From Apium graveolens (Eukaryota > Streptophyta > Magnoliopsida > Apiales > Apiaceae), in contig NC_133650.1 of assembly GCF_009905375.1 (NCBI RefSeq), positions 295,506,270 to 295,570,269 of the forward strand: a stretch of DNA of 64,000 nt, read 5' to 3'. The notes beneath the pieces were generated by a model. The model had not been told where the DNA came from, made no database searches, and worked only from the letters and a program-made list of their open reading frames with translations. Below are positions 1 to 9,812 of the stretch, piece after piece; positions within the stretch are counted from its first letter, which is position 1; every line of letters starts with the position of its first letter. The position numbers and the translations under genes are program-made.

Positions 1-753
1 AAATGCTTCATCCGTTGGGAGACAATCTGCCTTATACGTCGGGAGATAATCAGCTTCATCCGTAGGGACACAAAGTGCACCATCCGTCAGGTCATTAAGA
101 GAAGCTGAAAGTCAGAATAGATTACTTACAGAAAGTTCCCCTTTCTCAAATCAAAGATTCACAAACTCAGGGGGAGTTTCTAATAATCAAAACTCAGTCA
201 CACATCAAGAAAACAATGAGGCCTCCTCATCTAGAGCTAATCTACCTCAACAAAGAAAATGGACTAAAGATCACCCTTTTGAGCTCATCATTGGTGATGC
301 ATCTTCTAGAGTTCAAACAAGGAGAGCAACTCAAGAAGAATGTCTATACAGTAGCTTCCTATCTAAGGAAGAACCAAAGAAGGTAGAAGAAGCTTTGTTG
401 GATCCTGATTGGATTTTAGCTATGTAGGATGAGCTAAACCAATTTGAAAGGAACAAGTTATGGAAGCTGGTACCCAAGCCTAAAGGAAAGAATCCAATTG
501 ATACCAAATGGGTATTCAAAACAAGATGGATGAAAATGACATAGTAGTCAGGAACAAAGCTAGATTGGTTGCTAAGGGCTATTGTCAATAAGAAGGAATA
601 GATTTTGATGAAACTTTTGCTCTTGTTGCAAGACTTGAAGCCATCAGAATTTTATTAGCCTATGCAGCTTATGCTAATTTCAAAGTCTATCAAATGGATG
701 TCAAAAGTGCTTTTCTGAATGGAGATTTGGAGGAGGAAGTCTATGTTAGTCAG
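1..753 (+). pseudogene. Sirevirus A: integrase-RT linker and start of reverse transcriptase (fragment)
   Basis: This is the 3' part of a Ty1/copia pol whose upstream portion lies outside the window. The first 100 bases hold degenerate copies of a CATCCGTCG motif that reads His-Pro-Ser in the hydrophilic linker between integrase and RT. RT begins near 385 with the usual copia start (EEALLDPDW-like) and reaches the [10 protein letters not shown] region at about 692-725. Breaks: TAG at 427-429, a small deletion near 515 that shifts frame, and TAA at 589-591. The last lesion is shared with Sirevirus B (32718-32720). The sequence aligns with 32130-32882 of B at high identity. It stops at 753, where the gypsy LTR begins, and the rest of RT does not reappear beyond that element. 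A dead fragment; assignment is secure. Confidence 0.9.
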
Positions 754-2905
754 TGTAATAACCCCCAAAATTTTGAACTTTTTGTAACCCTTGTGAATAG
801 TGTTTTTGCTGAATGAGGAAACTTTTCATGCCACAGTATGTAGGGGTTCTGTTATGGATATTCTGAGATTTTAGTAGTACTCTATATGGTATATAAGTGT
901 ATGTAAAGATCGTCAGAATCCAATTCCGAATACTTTGATTTTTCCCGGAAATCCACTAGATACGGAAAGAATTGAGTATAAGGTAACAGGATAAAAAGGA
1001 TGTAAATTAAAGGATTATAAGAGAGGATCATAAAAGGAATATAATATATTGAGAAAGGTTAAGGGAACCTAAGTAATAAGATCCCGGGTATGATCTCTCA
1101 AACGATAAACGAAAACGAAAGTTAAGCGAACCGTATAACAGATCAGCGGTCATTAGGCAAACAATTAGGAAGTTAATCAAAGGGATTAGAGAGGATGATG
1201 TCACCCAACCAATGAGAAGAGGACAAAGAGGGGAGGATGACATCATGAGCATGACATAAGCATGACATAAGGGAAGGAGATGTGGTTGAATTAAAACCAC
1301 AAAAAGTTAAGGCTAAAAAGGTAATTAACCAAAACAAAAACAAAACTTCATCCACCAATCCAAACAAATCATTTCATCAAAACAAAAGAAAATTCTATTT
1401 CTCTTCACCAAGGGTTGCTCTCGGCTTTTCCTAGTTTTCAAAGAGAAAATTTTCAAAATCCAAGATCCAAGCTTCCTAAATTGGTAAGATAATTCCCTAG
1501 TATTCCTTATGCATAGTTATGGCTATATTATGAGTTTAAGCCACCAATTCATTCTCTATATTCTCCAAGAAATCAATGAAGAAGACAATGAATAGTGATT
1601 TCAAGGTTTTTAACTTGATTTTTCTTGCTTTTCCTTTAAGATCCAAGCATTCCTAAGACTCCTCAAGGCTTCTTAAGGCTTCCTAGCTACTCACACCACT
1701 TCAAGGAAGGTATATCATCTCCAAACCCTAGCTTTACTATGTATATTAGGATTATTTTGGTTGTTATGGTATTAGAGTAACTTAATGATGGTTGGTTTAG
1801 AGTTGGGTTGGAATGGTGGAGATTGGATTGTTGAAATCTTATGATTTGGTTAAAGAATGTAGTATAGTTTAAATTCAAGTTTTAGGATTAAGTAAATTGA
1901 TTATAATGAGTTGATTTGGGGCAGTTGTAATGTAGTTTGGATGGAGTTTTGATTGGGTTGTGAATTGGGGTTGGATTTGTGGTTGTTTTGAATTGGTTTA
2001 AATTTGGGAAATCGCGTAAACACAGCCGTCGTAATGTCCGAATTACTTTAGACTGCTTTTGTTCATAACATTAGGACCCGAGAACTCCCTGCTAGATTTT
2101 GACCATTGCCATGTTTAGATAGTTCATGTTATGAGCTTCGTTTTGATATGTAGTTCGTTTGATTCCGATGTACGGTTTAGGAGAAACGACCGTTTTAAGT
2201 AACGGCGTTTTGCGAACAAAACATTTCCCCTCGCCTTACTTTGAAACATAGGTTAAAGACCAAAAAGGGTTAATTAATGTATGAAACAATTATGGTAAAA
2301 GTGTTAGGCAGTTGGTAAGACACTCGCGAAGGAATCGCCTTAAAACTCGTAATGGTTAAATTATTAAAAATGGTGGAGCCGAGGGTACTCGAGTGACTTA
2401 AGAGAATCAGTAAGCGCAAAGCGAGCGTTAGAGTCTAAGTTGGTTAGAGTATAGATTTACAAGTGACTTTGGTTTAATTCCAATTTACTTGTTGTTTATA
2501 GGTTACCAGACTCGTCCCGAGCCATTCGTAACCCCCATTCGCTCAGGCAAGTTTTCTATCCGTTATACTGTTGTTGTGATGTATACACTTGTATATGCAT
2601 TATCTTGTGATAGATGCATGATGGTTAAATTAGCAAATTCTTACGATATATTGTAGCATGTGATATGGTACGTATGCATGCCTGTTTCGTATTCTTGCCA
2701 TATATATCTGTTGGTTCAGTTGATAATACCTATGCTAGAGAATAGCGGTAATTTGCATATACCCTTAGTATAGGGACCCAAAGGTGAAAACATTTTCTAA
2801 AACCGGGAGTCGAGGATCCCGAGTAGATTATATATATATATATATATTTATATATATGGTTATAGTTTTCAAAACTATTAATCGAATAAGGTTTATTCGA
2901 TAACT

Positions 2906-3125
2906 TTATATTATTTAATGAATATTATTTCGAATATTCATTCGAGGGCTTATGACTCAGCTTATTTATTTATTGAATATTATTTCGAATATTCATTCGA
3001 GGGCTTAAGACTCAGTTTATATTATTTAATGATTATTAATTGGATATTCATTTGAGGATGTATGACTCCTTTATTTATTTAATGAATATTATATATAATA
3101 TTCATTCGAGGTATTATGAGTCCGC
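2906..3125 (+). repeat. Tandem repeat, 4 x about 55 bp, in F 5' LTR
   Basis: Four diverged units begin at 2906, 2962, 3017 and 3071. Each is an AT-rich half (TTAT...AATATT) followed by ATTCATTCGAGG and ending GACTC. Units 1 and 2 are the most alike; 3 and 4 have drifted. The same array is in the 3' LTR, so it predates insertion. Confidence 0.85.
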
Positions 3126-3610
3126 TTATTATTTAATAATATTCTTTATTTTATTAGAGAATAATGTTCGATAATCAAACTTACTTTTGATTATTCAAAT
3201 AAAGATATTACTTTCGTATAAGTATATCTTTGATTATTTACTATTCATTTCAAGTATAAGTTTTCCAACTTCTACCTCAATTATTCTTTATGGGAATATT
3301 ATTTAAATAATAATATTCAGATATTTCTTTTATATTGAGACTGATTTACTTTATTAAATCAGCATTATTCCAAACACTCTTTATAGTGTTTTCGAGTCTT
3401 CAAAATGATTTTTAAAAGTTAGAGCGGATCCCAAAACTCATTTTTTTTATATTTAAGATCTTCCTTTTAAAGGGGATTTAAATACTCGCTCAAAACCTGA
3501 GGGATCCGACTCTATAGTGTATTTTATATTCGCAACAAGGTTACAGTTTTGGTAAATAAATTGATTACTTACCCAACGTTCGGGAAGTAAGTCCATCTAT
3601 CGAGTCGGCA

Positions 3611-3700
3611 TAAGCAACATGGGCTCAGTGGGCGTCCATGATAGTGTAAGTGGCTCAGTGGGAGTCCATCAAATGCGTAAGTGGCTGAGTGGCAGTCCAG
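3611..3700 (+). repeat. Tandem repeat, 3 x 30 bp, in F 5' LTR
   Basis: Three units of exactly 30 bp start at 3611, 3641 and 3671. They share the core GGCT(C/G)AGTGG(G)-GTCCA preceded by GTAAGT or a variant. It lies about 600 bp upstream of the TATA box, where enhancer repeats of an LTR promoter can occur. It is repeated in the 3' LTR at 12662-12751. Confidence 0.8.
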
Positions 3701-4213
3701 CATAAGGTCCTATTGCGACTAGGGTGATGAACAGTGGGGAATTCGTCCATCTACTAGTAGAAAAGGTTACTTATTGGTATCTTTGCCTGATTAGCAAGAT
3801 ATCGGGTTTATGCCACAATTCTTTTTCCCTTTCAAAAAAATTCATTGGATGTTACAAACTCTGTTCATACTTTACATGACAGAGGTTTTCAGGGACTGTA
3901 TAAAGAAGATGTATATGTGGACATATATATCGGAACTTAATGAAGTATATCATAACTTCATTTCCTTCAATAATACTTCAAAGATTTAATCTATTCAAAT
4001 CTGTCTTGTAGTCTCATCTATGTGATGAACTGTTGAAAGCTCATTATACTTTGAACAGTGGTAGTTCGAGTAACTTTATAAATGATATAAGCATAGTGAA
4101 GTATTTGGTAACTTCATCCCTTGGTTTTTTATTTATATCCAGTAAGTAATTATCTTACACTTGATAAAGGATTCTAGTAAGTATCCGTTTAGATACTTGT
4201 ATTATTGTTATCA

Positions 4214-4223
4214 CTATATATTA
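4214..4223 (+). promoter_or_regulatory. Probable TATA box of F LTR promoter
   Basis: CTATATATTA lies about 65 bp before the ATG of the LTR mini-ORF and about 460 bp before the LTR end. It is followed by a pyrimidine-rich stretch with TTTATTTCTTCATCACA. The position fits a U3/R boundary near 4245; the call rests on the motif and position only. The same motif is in the 3' LTR near 13264-13273. Confidence 0.5.
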
Positions 4224-4286
4224 TCTTGCGAGCTGTAAGGCTCACTCTTGCTTTATTTCTTCATCACACAACAACAGTTAGGAAAG

Positions 4287-4409
4287 ATGGCCAGACTCCA
4301 GCAGACCCAGCGCAAGCGCGTGGGAAGCGTCCCGCGTCTTCCCGTTGATGTTGTAGCTGCTATAGCTGCAGAGGTAGAACTATTGGTAGATCAGGCATTC
4401 TACTTTTGA
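4287..4409 (+). CDS. LTR mini-ORF (40 aa) of F; candidate first exon
   Basis: ATG at 4287, stop TGA at 4407. The peptide has a basic N-terminal part (MARLQQTQRKRVGS) and a hydrophobic helix-like part (VDVVAAIAAEVELLV). The sequence is clearly more GC-rich than the AT-rich LTR around it, which suggests a coding constraint. Codons 28-29 (GCA GAG) are followed by GTAGAA, a plausible plant 5' splice site in phase 0. An in-frame acceptor-like TGTGTAG ends at 4868, just before the pre-gag ORF. The 3' LTR copy at 13338-13460 is intact with one changed codon. No known family is recognised. It could also be a chance ORF in R-U5; the GC shift and the splice phase are the arguments against that. Confidence 0.35.
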   Translation: MARLQQTQRKRVGSVPRLPVDVVAAIAAEVELLVDQAFYF

Positions 4410-4868
4410 GAATCAATTATGTATAATTATAACTTGTGGCAGATAATGGCAATTAACTGTAAATTTATCAAGTAATCATTTTGGGTTGTAATAACTTTTA
4501 ATTGTGGAATCAAAGACTGGTACTTATTTCAATTTCATCTCTGAGACTATAACGGGTTGTGGTGTGTGTTAGTGTGGGGTCACAACATAAGGTTATTTAT
4601 TATTAATTAAGTGAAGTGATATTGTGGAAAGAAAGACCGTGACGACCCGGATCCCTGACACCGGATCTGGGGGTGTTACAGAAATGGTATCAGAGCTAAG
4701 CGTTATAAACCTCAGAGATGATGCGACGATATAATAACAAACTCACAAAGATAATAAGAACTCTTGCCATGTTCATGGTCGGACTACTTAAAGTAGTACT
4801 GACAGTTAAAACCCTTACGGGAACCCTTATAAGTATCATGATAGTAACTTAGTTCGTTTAATGTGTAG
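4374..4868 (+). other. Candidate intron joining LTR mini-ORF to pre-gag ORF
   Basis: A 495-bp AT-rich interval begins GTAGAA (4374) and ends TGTGTAG (4868). Removing it would fuse codon 29 of the mini-ORF in phase 0 to GCG CCT GAG, which opens the acidic pre-gag ORF. The interval contains the end of the LTR and the PBS, so the spliced RNA could not prime normally and would act as mRNA only. This is inference from splice-site consensus and phase; the polypyrimidine tract before the acceptor is weak. Confidence 0.3.
4685..4696 (+). other. Primer binding site of F (tRNA-iMet type)
   Basis: TGGTATCAGAGC starts 4 bases after the LTR end. It is complementary to the 3' end of plant initiator methionine tRNA, the usual minus-strand primer for Tekay and for most plant copia elements. 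Confidence 0.92.
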
Positions 4869-5606
4869 GCGCCTGAGATAGAGGACCCTGAGATGTTCGA
4901 GCGTGAGCATGATGAGGCACTGCTAGATGTCGAGGATCAGGAGGAGCCTGAGATGGAGGAGGATGAGGAGGACCCCTCAGAGGAGTCAAAGACAGAGGTC
5001 ATTGCTATTTCAGATGAGGAGGACCCCTCAGAGGAGTGAGAGACAGAGGTCATTGCTATTCCAGATGAGGAGGACCCGGATGAGGTCCCAGTAGCTGAGG
5101 AGCGTGTCGAACCTATGGTAGTGTACGCTGGTACCCCTTTACCCACACTTCCGGTGGTCAGAGCTCCTACCCCTCCACCACTATCTTGGATCCCCTATGA
5201 GGATAGCTCAGAGACCCATACTTCCGAGCCTAGGAAGACTGAGGAGGCACCCCCAGCGGCTCCGGATTCACCATCTCTCGACCCTGCCCACAGGCAGTCT
5301 TTGTTAGCCCACGGCTATGTTCAGGATGTACTGAGGACCCGAGTGGCTGTTGCTGAGGCCCGGCTGGATGAGGCCAGGAGGGAGTTGGATACGGAGAGGG
5401 CGGGTAGGCGTACCCGAGCTTATGAGACTAGGGCAGCTATACCCCGATCCTTGAGGAGGGAGCTGACGGGGATAGAGCTCACGTCCCGAGCGAGGCTCAG
5501 ATCGCTCCAGGGGGACAGGCATGGTAGGATCTCCAGGCGGCAGGCCGACTATATCTTCCGTCGTGCGATGGAAAGGGTATGGGAGCTGACCCGCTCCGGT
5601 GTGTGA
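4869..5606 (+). pseudogene. Pre-gag accessory ORF of F, one in-frame stop
   Basis: An ORF upstream of gag, in a place where most Tekay elements have only a leader. The frame is open from 4869 (first ATG 4893) to TGA at 5604-5606, except for one TGA at 5037-5039; the part after that stop has its own ATG at 5115. The N-terminal part is very acidic and contains two tandem 51-bp units (4965-5015 and 5016-5066, each starting EEDPSEE). The middle is Pro-rich. The C-terminal half (about 5300-5600) is Arg/Glu/Ala-rich and reads as a likely coiled coil or helix. It is strongly GC-rich relative to the LTR, which supports coding. No family recognised; function unknown. Possible roles are RNA binding or a Gag-related accessory, but nothing in the sequence decides this. 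Confidence 0.55.
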
Positions 5607-6012
5607 TTCAGGATTGACGATGGAATCGTCTAGTTGTCTAGTTAGCCGAGGCCTTAGTAAGAGCCAATTTTCCGGGATAGTTGACTTGTACATAGCATCC
5701 CTTTTTCTGACTAGACAGATAGACTCTTGTGTATCACTTTTGAGACAGATGGTTGTAGCACTGTTGTACTTTTGACCAGATCAGACTATGTATTTCTCGC
5801 ATTATGTATATATTTGTTTCCTTTCAGTTCAGTTCCTTAGTGACGAGATCACTGTTTTTATCATTATTATTACTGTACTTCTTATTAGAACTGTCATAAA
5901 ATAATAAAATTGCGAGATACGTTCTCCCCATTATAAAATTGTGCAAGGCACAATGTTGAGTATGATTGTGACCTAACGTTGAATTTCCTAATATTTTTTT
6001 ATTATCAGTATC

Positions 6013-6527
6013 ATGCCGCCAAGAAAGATTGGAACTAGGGCGAACCCTGGATCTGAGGACCAGGGAAGCCATAACCAGGACGATAGGAACCAGGAACACA
6101 GTGAAGAGGAAGATGAGGATTATGTGGAACAGGATGACTCCCTGTATGAAGAGGAAGAGGAAACATATGATGTTGAGGGATTTGAGATAGAGGCTGAAGA
6201 AGGAGAAACTGAGGTTGAGCAACCAGTACCAAACCCAGGCATGGATCCCATGTGCCAGTTCATGCAACTACTAAGGCAGAACTTGGAACGTCAACCCAAC
6301 CCACCCCCTCAAGGAAATAACAATATGGTGGCAAACTCTTTCAGGGCTTTTAATTCCCTTAAGCCCCCTGAGTTCCACGGATCAGCCGACCCAGTTGAGG
6401 CAAGGGCATGGTTAAAGGAATGGAGAAATCCTTTGAGATTCTGAGTATCGATGAGGCATAGAAGACTGTATTTGCTACCTACCTTCTGAAAGGAGAAGCC
6501 AACTACTGGTGGGAGGCCAAGAAAAAC
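6013..6527 (+). pseudogene. N-terminal gag of F, frameshifted
   Basis: ATG at 6013 opens an acidic, Glu-rich N-terminal region followed by the start of the retrotransposon gag domain (SLKPPEFHGSADPVEARAWL-like, about 6350-6420). One base appears to be missing near 6428, so the frame ends at TGA 6442-6444. The correct frame then meets TAG at about 6464-6466 before becoming the long ORF at 6528. The matrix/capsid part of Gag would form the virus-like particle in the cytoplasm. With two lesions this copy cannot make full Gag from its natural start. Confidence 0.85.
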
Positions 6528-9500
6528 ATGGAGACATATGCTATTATAACTTGGGAGAGATTCAGTCAGTTGTTTCTGGGAAAGTATTTCCCGAGGTTTA
6601 TGGAAAACCAGATGGAGCTCAAGTTCTTGGAGCTAAAGCAGAATAACTTATCTGTAGCAGAGTACGAAGCGAAATTTACTGAGTTATCAAGGTTTGTGCC
6701 GGAGTTTGTGAGCACCGAGGAAAAAAAAGCTAGAAGGTTTCAGCAGGGACTGAAACCATGGATTCAGAATAAGGTGGCAATCCTTGAGCTTACGGATTAT
6801 GCCACTCTGGTGCAAAAGGCAACGATTGTAGAAGCCGGAAGTGAACAAATGCAGAAGGAAAGGGAGAAGAAGGGAATAAAGAGGAAAAGTATGAGCATGG
6901 GCGGAGGTTCCACAGGAAGGAGCTTCCCAACTAGATTTAAACGAGGAGCAGTGTCCCTACCGGGAAGGAACACTGGGTTTAAGCGGCCAATGAGCGTGAG
7001 TGTGAGCCAGAGCGGCCAGAAGTCAAGAATGTCCTATTCCAACCAGTCTCGACCCCCATTGCCAGCCTGTAACAATTATGGAAGGATGCACACTGGGGAG
7101 TGTAAAGGAAAGCCAGTAACCTGCTTTAAATGCGGTCGGGAAGGTCACTATTCAACTAAGTGCCCATCATCAACCCCTGCCGTCATTCCAACCACCACTT
7201 GTCATCAGTGTGGACGCCCGGGTCATTGGAAGAGGGAATGCCCAATGAACAAACCAGCAGCTTCAGGAGCCAGCAGGGCTGCCTCCAATAAGCCACCTAC
7301 TGCGAGGACTTTCAACATGACAGTCCAGGATGCTATGAAAGATTCAGATGTGATAGCAGGTACCCTTTCTCTAAATTCAGTCAGTACAAACATTTTATTT
7401 GATACAGGAGCAACTAAATCTTTTATATCAAAGGACCTTGCGCGTAAGTTAAGACTTAAGGCTGAACCCTTGATAGAGCCCTTACAAGTAGAAATAGCCA
7501 ATCATGAGATTATTCCTGTTAACCAGATTCACCCCGCCTGTGAGATAGGCATAGGGGAGCAATCTTTTAGTGTTGATCTGATTCCTTTTAAATTAGGGGA
7601 GTTTGTTGTAATTTTGGGAATGGACTGGCTATCTAGCAATGATGCTCAGATAGACTGTAAAGGGAAGAAAGTTAAGTTAAATATCCCAGGGAAGAAAGAA
7701 GTTATATTTAGAGGAAAGAGGCAGACGCAGAAATTTTTGACTATGGCCCAGGCCAGAAGGATGCTACGAAAAGGAAATGTGGCCTACCTAGCCTATATGG
7801 TGGACACGCAGAAGGAGGTGCCCAACTTACAAGATATTCCGGTAGTCAACGAATTTGAAGACGTATTCCCACAAGACCTTCCGGGATTACCTCCCGATAG
7901 AGTGATTGAATTTGCTATTGAGTTGGCTCCTGGGACGGCGCCAGTTTCAAAAGCACCTTACCGGTTAGCCCCGTTAGAAATGAAGGAATTAGCTATCCAA
8001 TTGCAGGAACTCTTGGATAAGGGTATGATAAGACCCAGTGTGTCTCCGTGGGGAGTACTAGTTTTATTTGTTAAGAAGAAAGATGGGAGCATGAGGCTGT
8101 GCATCGACTATCGAGAGTTAAACAAGCTAACCATAAAGAATAGGTACCCATTACCTAGAATAGACGATCGGTTCGACCAGCTAAAGGATGCTGTTTATTT
8201 TTCCAAAATTGACCTGAGAACTGGATATCACCAACTAAAGATTAAACCCGAAGATATTTCCAAGACATCGTTCCGTATCAGGTATGGGCATTATGAGTTC
8301 TTGGTAATGTCCTTTGGATTAACCAACGCCCCAGCGGCTTTCTTGGACTTAATGAACAGAGTATTTAAGAAGTACTTGGACAAGTGTGTGATAGGTTTTA
8401 TCGATGATATTTTGATCTACTCAAGGACTGAGGCAGAGCATGCAGAGCATTTGAGGATAGCTCTAGGAATACTCAGAAAGGAACAGTTGTATGCCAAATT
8501 CTCGAAGTGTGAATTCTGGCGTAATGAAGTACAGTTTTTAGGACATGTGATCAATAAAGAAGGAGTATTGGTCGACCCCTCCAAGATAGAGGCGGTCTCA
8601 AATTGGGAAAGGCCAACCACACCCACAGAGGTAAGGAGTTTCATAGGATTGGCCGGCTACTATCGTAGATTTGTACAAGACTTTGCGAAGATCGCAGCCC
8701 CTTTGACACGACTTACTCGTAAGACAGAGAAGTTTGAATGGACGGAGAAATACGAGAACAGTTTTCAGGAATTAAAGAAAAGGTTGGTAACGGCCCCGGT
8801 GTTGGCATTGCCGGACGGAAAAGGAGATTTTGTGATATATAGTGACGCGTCGCACAAAGGATTAGGGTGTGTGCTTATGCAGCATGGTAAAGTGATTGCG
8901 TATGCATCGAGACAACTGAAGGAATACGAGATTAGATATCCTACTCATGACCTTGAGCTCGCGGCAATAGTATTTGCCTTAAAAATTTGGAGGCACTACT
9001 TGTATGGAGAGAAGTGCGAGATTTTCACAGACTATAAGAGCCTCAAGTACATATTTATGCAGAAAGAGCTCAACATGCGCCAGAGGAGATGGTTAGAACT
9101 AATCAAGGACTATGATTGTGAGATTCTCTATCATCCGGGGAAAGCCAATGTGGTGGCTGATGCCCTCAGTAGAAAGGAAAGACTCAAAATGATAACGACT
9201 TCGGAAGAATTGATAAGGGATTTTGAGAGAATGGAAATAGAAGTAAAGGTAACCAGAACCGGAACTGAAAAGCTTTTTGAGATCTCAATGCAGCCAGAGT
9301 TATTGGAAAAGATCAGATTGTGCCAAGAGAAAATAATGAATGAAGGCAGAGAGTCAATGACTGGAGAGGAGATCCATACTGAGAAAGATGATAAAGGGAT
9401 AATTAGGTTCGGAAAGAAAGGAAAACTAAGCCCAAGGTACATTGGACCTTTTGAGATATTAAGGCGGATTGGAAAGTTAGCTTACGAGCTAGCCTTACCC

Positions 9501-9779
9501 CCAAACCTACACCAAGTTCATAATGTGTTCCATGTGTCAATGCTAAGGAAGTATCATCGGGATGCCAGACACATAGTGGAGTACGAGCAGGTGGATATGC
9601 AACCAGATCTGACGTACGTGGAGAAGCCAGTAAGGATTATAGATAAGAAGGAGCAGGTGCTTCGGAACAAGGTGATCAAGCTAGTCAGAGTGCTATGGCA
9701 GAATCATAATATGGAAGAATCAACTTGGGAACTAGAGAGCGCAATGCTAGAAAAGTACCCCCATTTGTTTTCTATTTGA
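6528..9779 (+). CDS. Gag(C-term)-protease-RT-RNase H-chromodomain polyprotein, integrase core deleted (1083 aa)
   Basis: A long open frame. Order by residue: rest of the gag domain (1-105); two intact CCHC zinc knuckles near 199-240 ([14 protein letters not shown] and [14 protein letters not shown]); aspartic protease with DTGA at 292; reverse transcriptase about 450-690 with FIDD at 624-627; RNase H about 770-885 starting at Asp 773 (DASHKG); short linker; then, near residue 958, a jump straight into the C-terminal end of integrase ([14 protein letters not shown]) and a chromodomain-like tail (about 1030-1083). The zinc-binding HHCC and the DDE catalytic core of integrase are missing, a loss of several hundred residues, yet the frame is kept. 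The first ATG (6528) lies inside the gag domain, so the true start was 6013. Replication intermediates might be made but could not be integrated by this protein. Confidence 0.92.
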   Translation: METYAIITWERFSQLFLGKYFPRFMENQMELKFLELKQNNLSVAEYEAKFTELSRFVPEFVSTEEKKARRFQQGLKPWIQNKVAILELTDYATLVQKATIVEAGSEQMQKEREKKGIKRKSMSMGGGSTGRSFPTRFKRGAVSLPGRNTGFKRPMSVSVSQSGQKSRMSYSNQSRPPLPACNNYGRMHTGECKGKPVTCFKCGREGHYSTKCPSSTPAVIPTTTCHQCGRPGHWKRECPMNKPAASGASRAASNKPPTARTFNMTVQDAMKDSDVIAGTLSLNSVSTNILFDTGATKSFISKDLARKLRLKAEPLIEPLQVEIANHEIIPVNQIHPACEIGIGEQSFSVDLIPFKLGEFVVILGMDWLSSNDAQIDCKGKKVKLNIPGKKEVIFRGKRQTQKFLTMAQARRMLRKGNVAYLAYMVDTQKEVPNLQDIPVVNEFEDVFPQDLPGLPPDRVIEFAIELAPGTAPVSKAPYRLAPLEMKELAIQLQELLDKGMIRPSVSPWGVLVLFVKKKDGSMRLCIDYRELNKLTIKNRYPLPRIDDRFDQLKDAVYFSKIDLRTGYHQLKIKPEDISKTSFRIRYGHYEFLVMSFGLTNAPAAFLDLMNRVFKKYLDKCVIGFIDDILIYSRTEAEHAEHLRIALGILRKEQLYAKFSKCEFWRNEVQFLGHVINKEGVLVDPSKIEAVSNWERPTTPTEVRSFIGLAGYYRRFVQDFAKIAAPLTRLTRKTEKFEWTEKYENSFQELKKRLVTAPVLALPDGKGDFVIYSDASHKGLGCVLMQHGKVIAYASRQLKEYEIRYPTHDLELAAIVFALKIWRHYLYGEKCEIFTDYKSLKYIFMQKELNMRQRRWLELIKDYDCEILYHPGKANVVADALSRKERLKMITTSEELIRDFERMEIEVKVTRTGTEKLFEISMQPELLEKIRLCQEKIMNEGRESMTGEEIHTEKDDKGIIRFGKKGKLSPRYIGPFEILRRIGKLAYELALPPNLHQVHNVFHVSMLRKYHRDARHIVEYEQVDMQPDLTYVEKPVRIIDKKEQVLRNKVIKLVRVLWQNHNMEESTWELESAMLEKYPHLFSI
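9388..9415 (+). other. In-frame deletion scar replacing the integrase core in F
   Basis: The pre-integrase linker, which reads DDKGIIRF, runs directly into [10 protein letters not shown] of the integrase C-terminus. In element E of this window the two places are separate: the linker reads EKGIMRY (minus strand, about 42880) and the C-terminal part reads EGLMRFGKKGK (about 41930). The related K/E-G-I/L-M/I-R-F/Y segments are the likely microhomology used for the deletion. Confidence 0.75.
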
Positions 9780-9800
9780 TTCCGGGACGGAATCCTTTTA

Positions 9801-9812
9801 AGGAGGGGAGAC
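9801..9812 (+). other. Polypurine tract of F
   Basis: AGGAGGGGAGAC lies immediately before the 3' LTR start TGTAATAA. It is the plus-strand primer site. The equivalent tract in element E is a longer G run. Confidence 0.88.

Larger units (their letters stand above)
754..4680 (+). repeat. 5' LTR of gypsy element F (3927 bp)
   Basis: Starts TGTAATAACCCCC and ends TGTTACA, directly before the primer binding site. The other copy starts at 9813. It is AT-rich, with an AT microsatellite (about 2828-2856), a fourfold 55-bp tandem repeat and a threefold 30-bp repeat. Compared with the 3' copy it carries an 11-bp direct duplication (CATGACATAAG) near 1250-1271. The promoter is probably the TATA box at 4214; transcription would then start around 4245, making U3 about 3.5 kb. 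A 40-codon ORF lies at 4287-4409. Apart from these I see nothing gene-like in it. Confidence 0.92.

Noticed and set aside
747..753. Possible target duplication of F (GTCAG left, GTCAC right near 13721)
   Set aside because: Four of five bases match, but the LTR end itself is missing and the right flank is ORF2, not RT, so the likeness is chance.
5304..5693. 129-codon minus-strand ORF opposite the pre-gag ORF of F
   Set aside because: GC-rich shadow of the plus-strand frame; no domain, and it runs past the end of that ORF only by chance.
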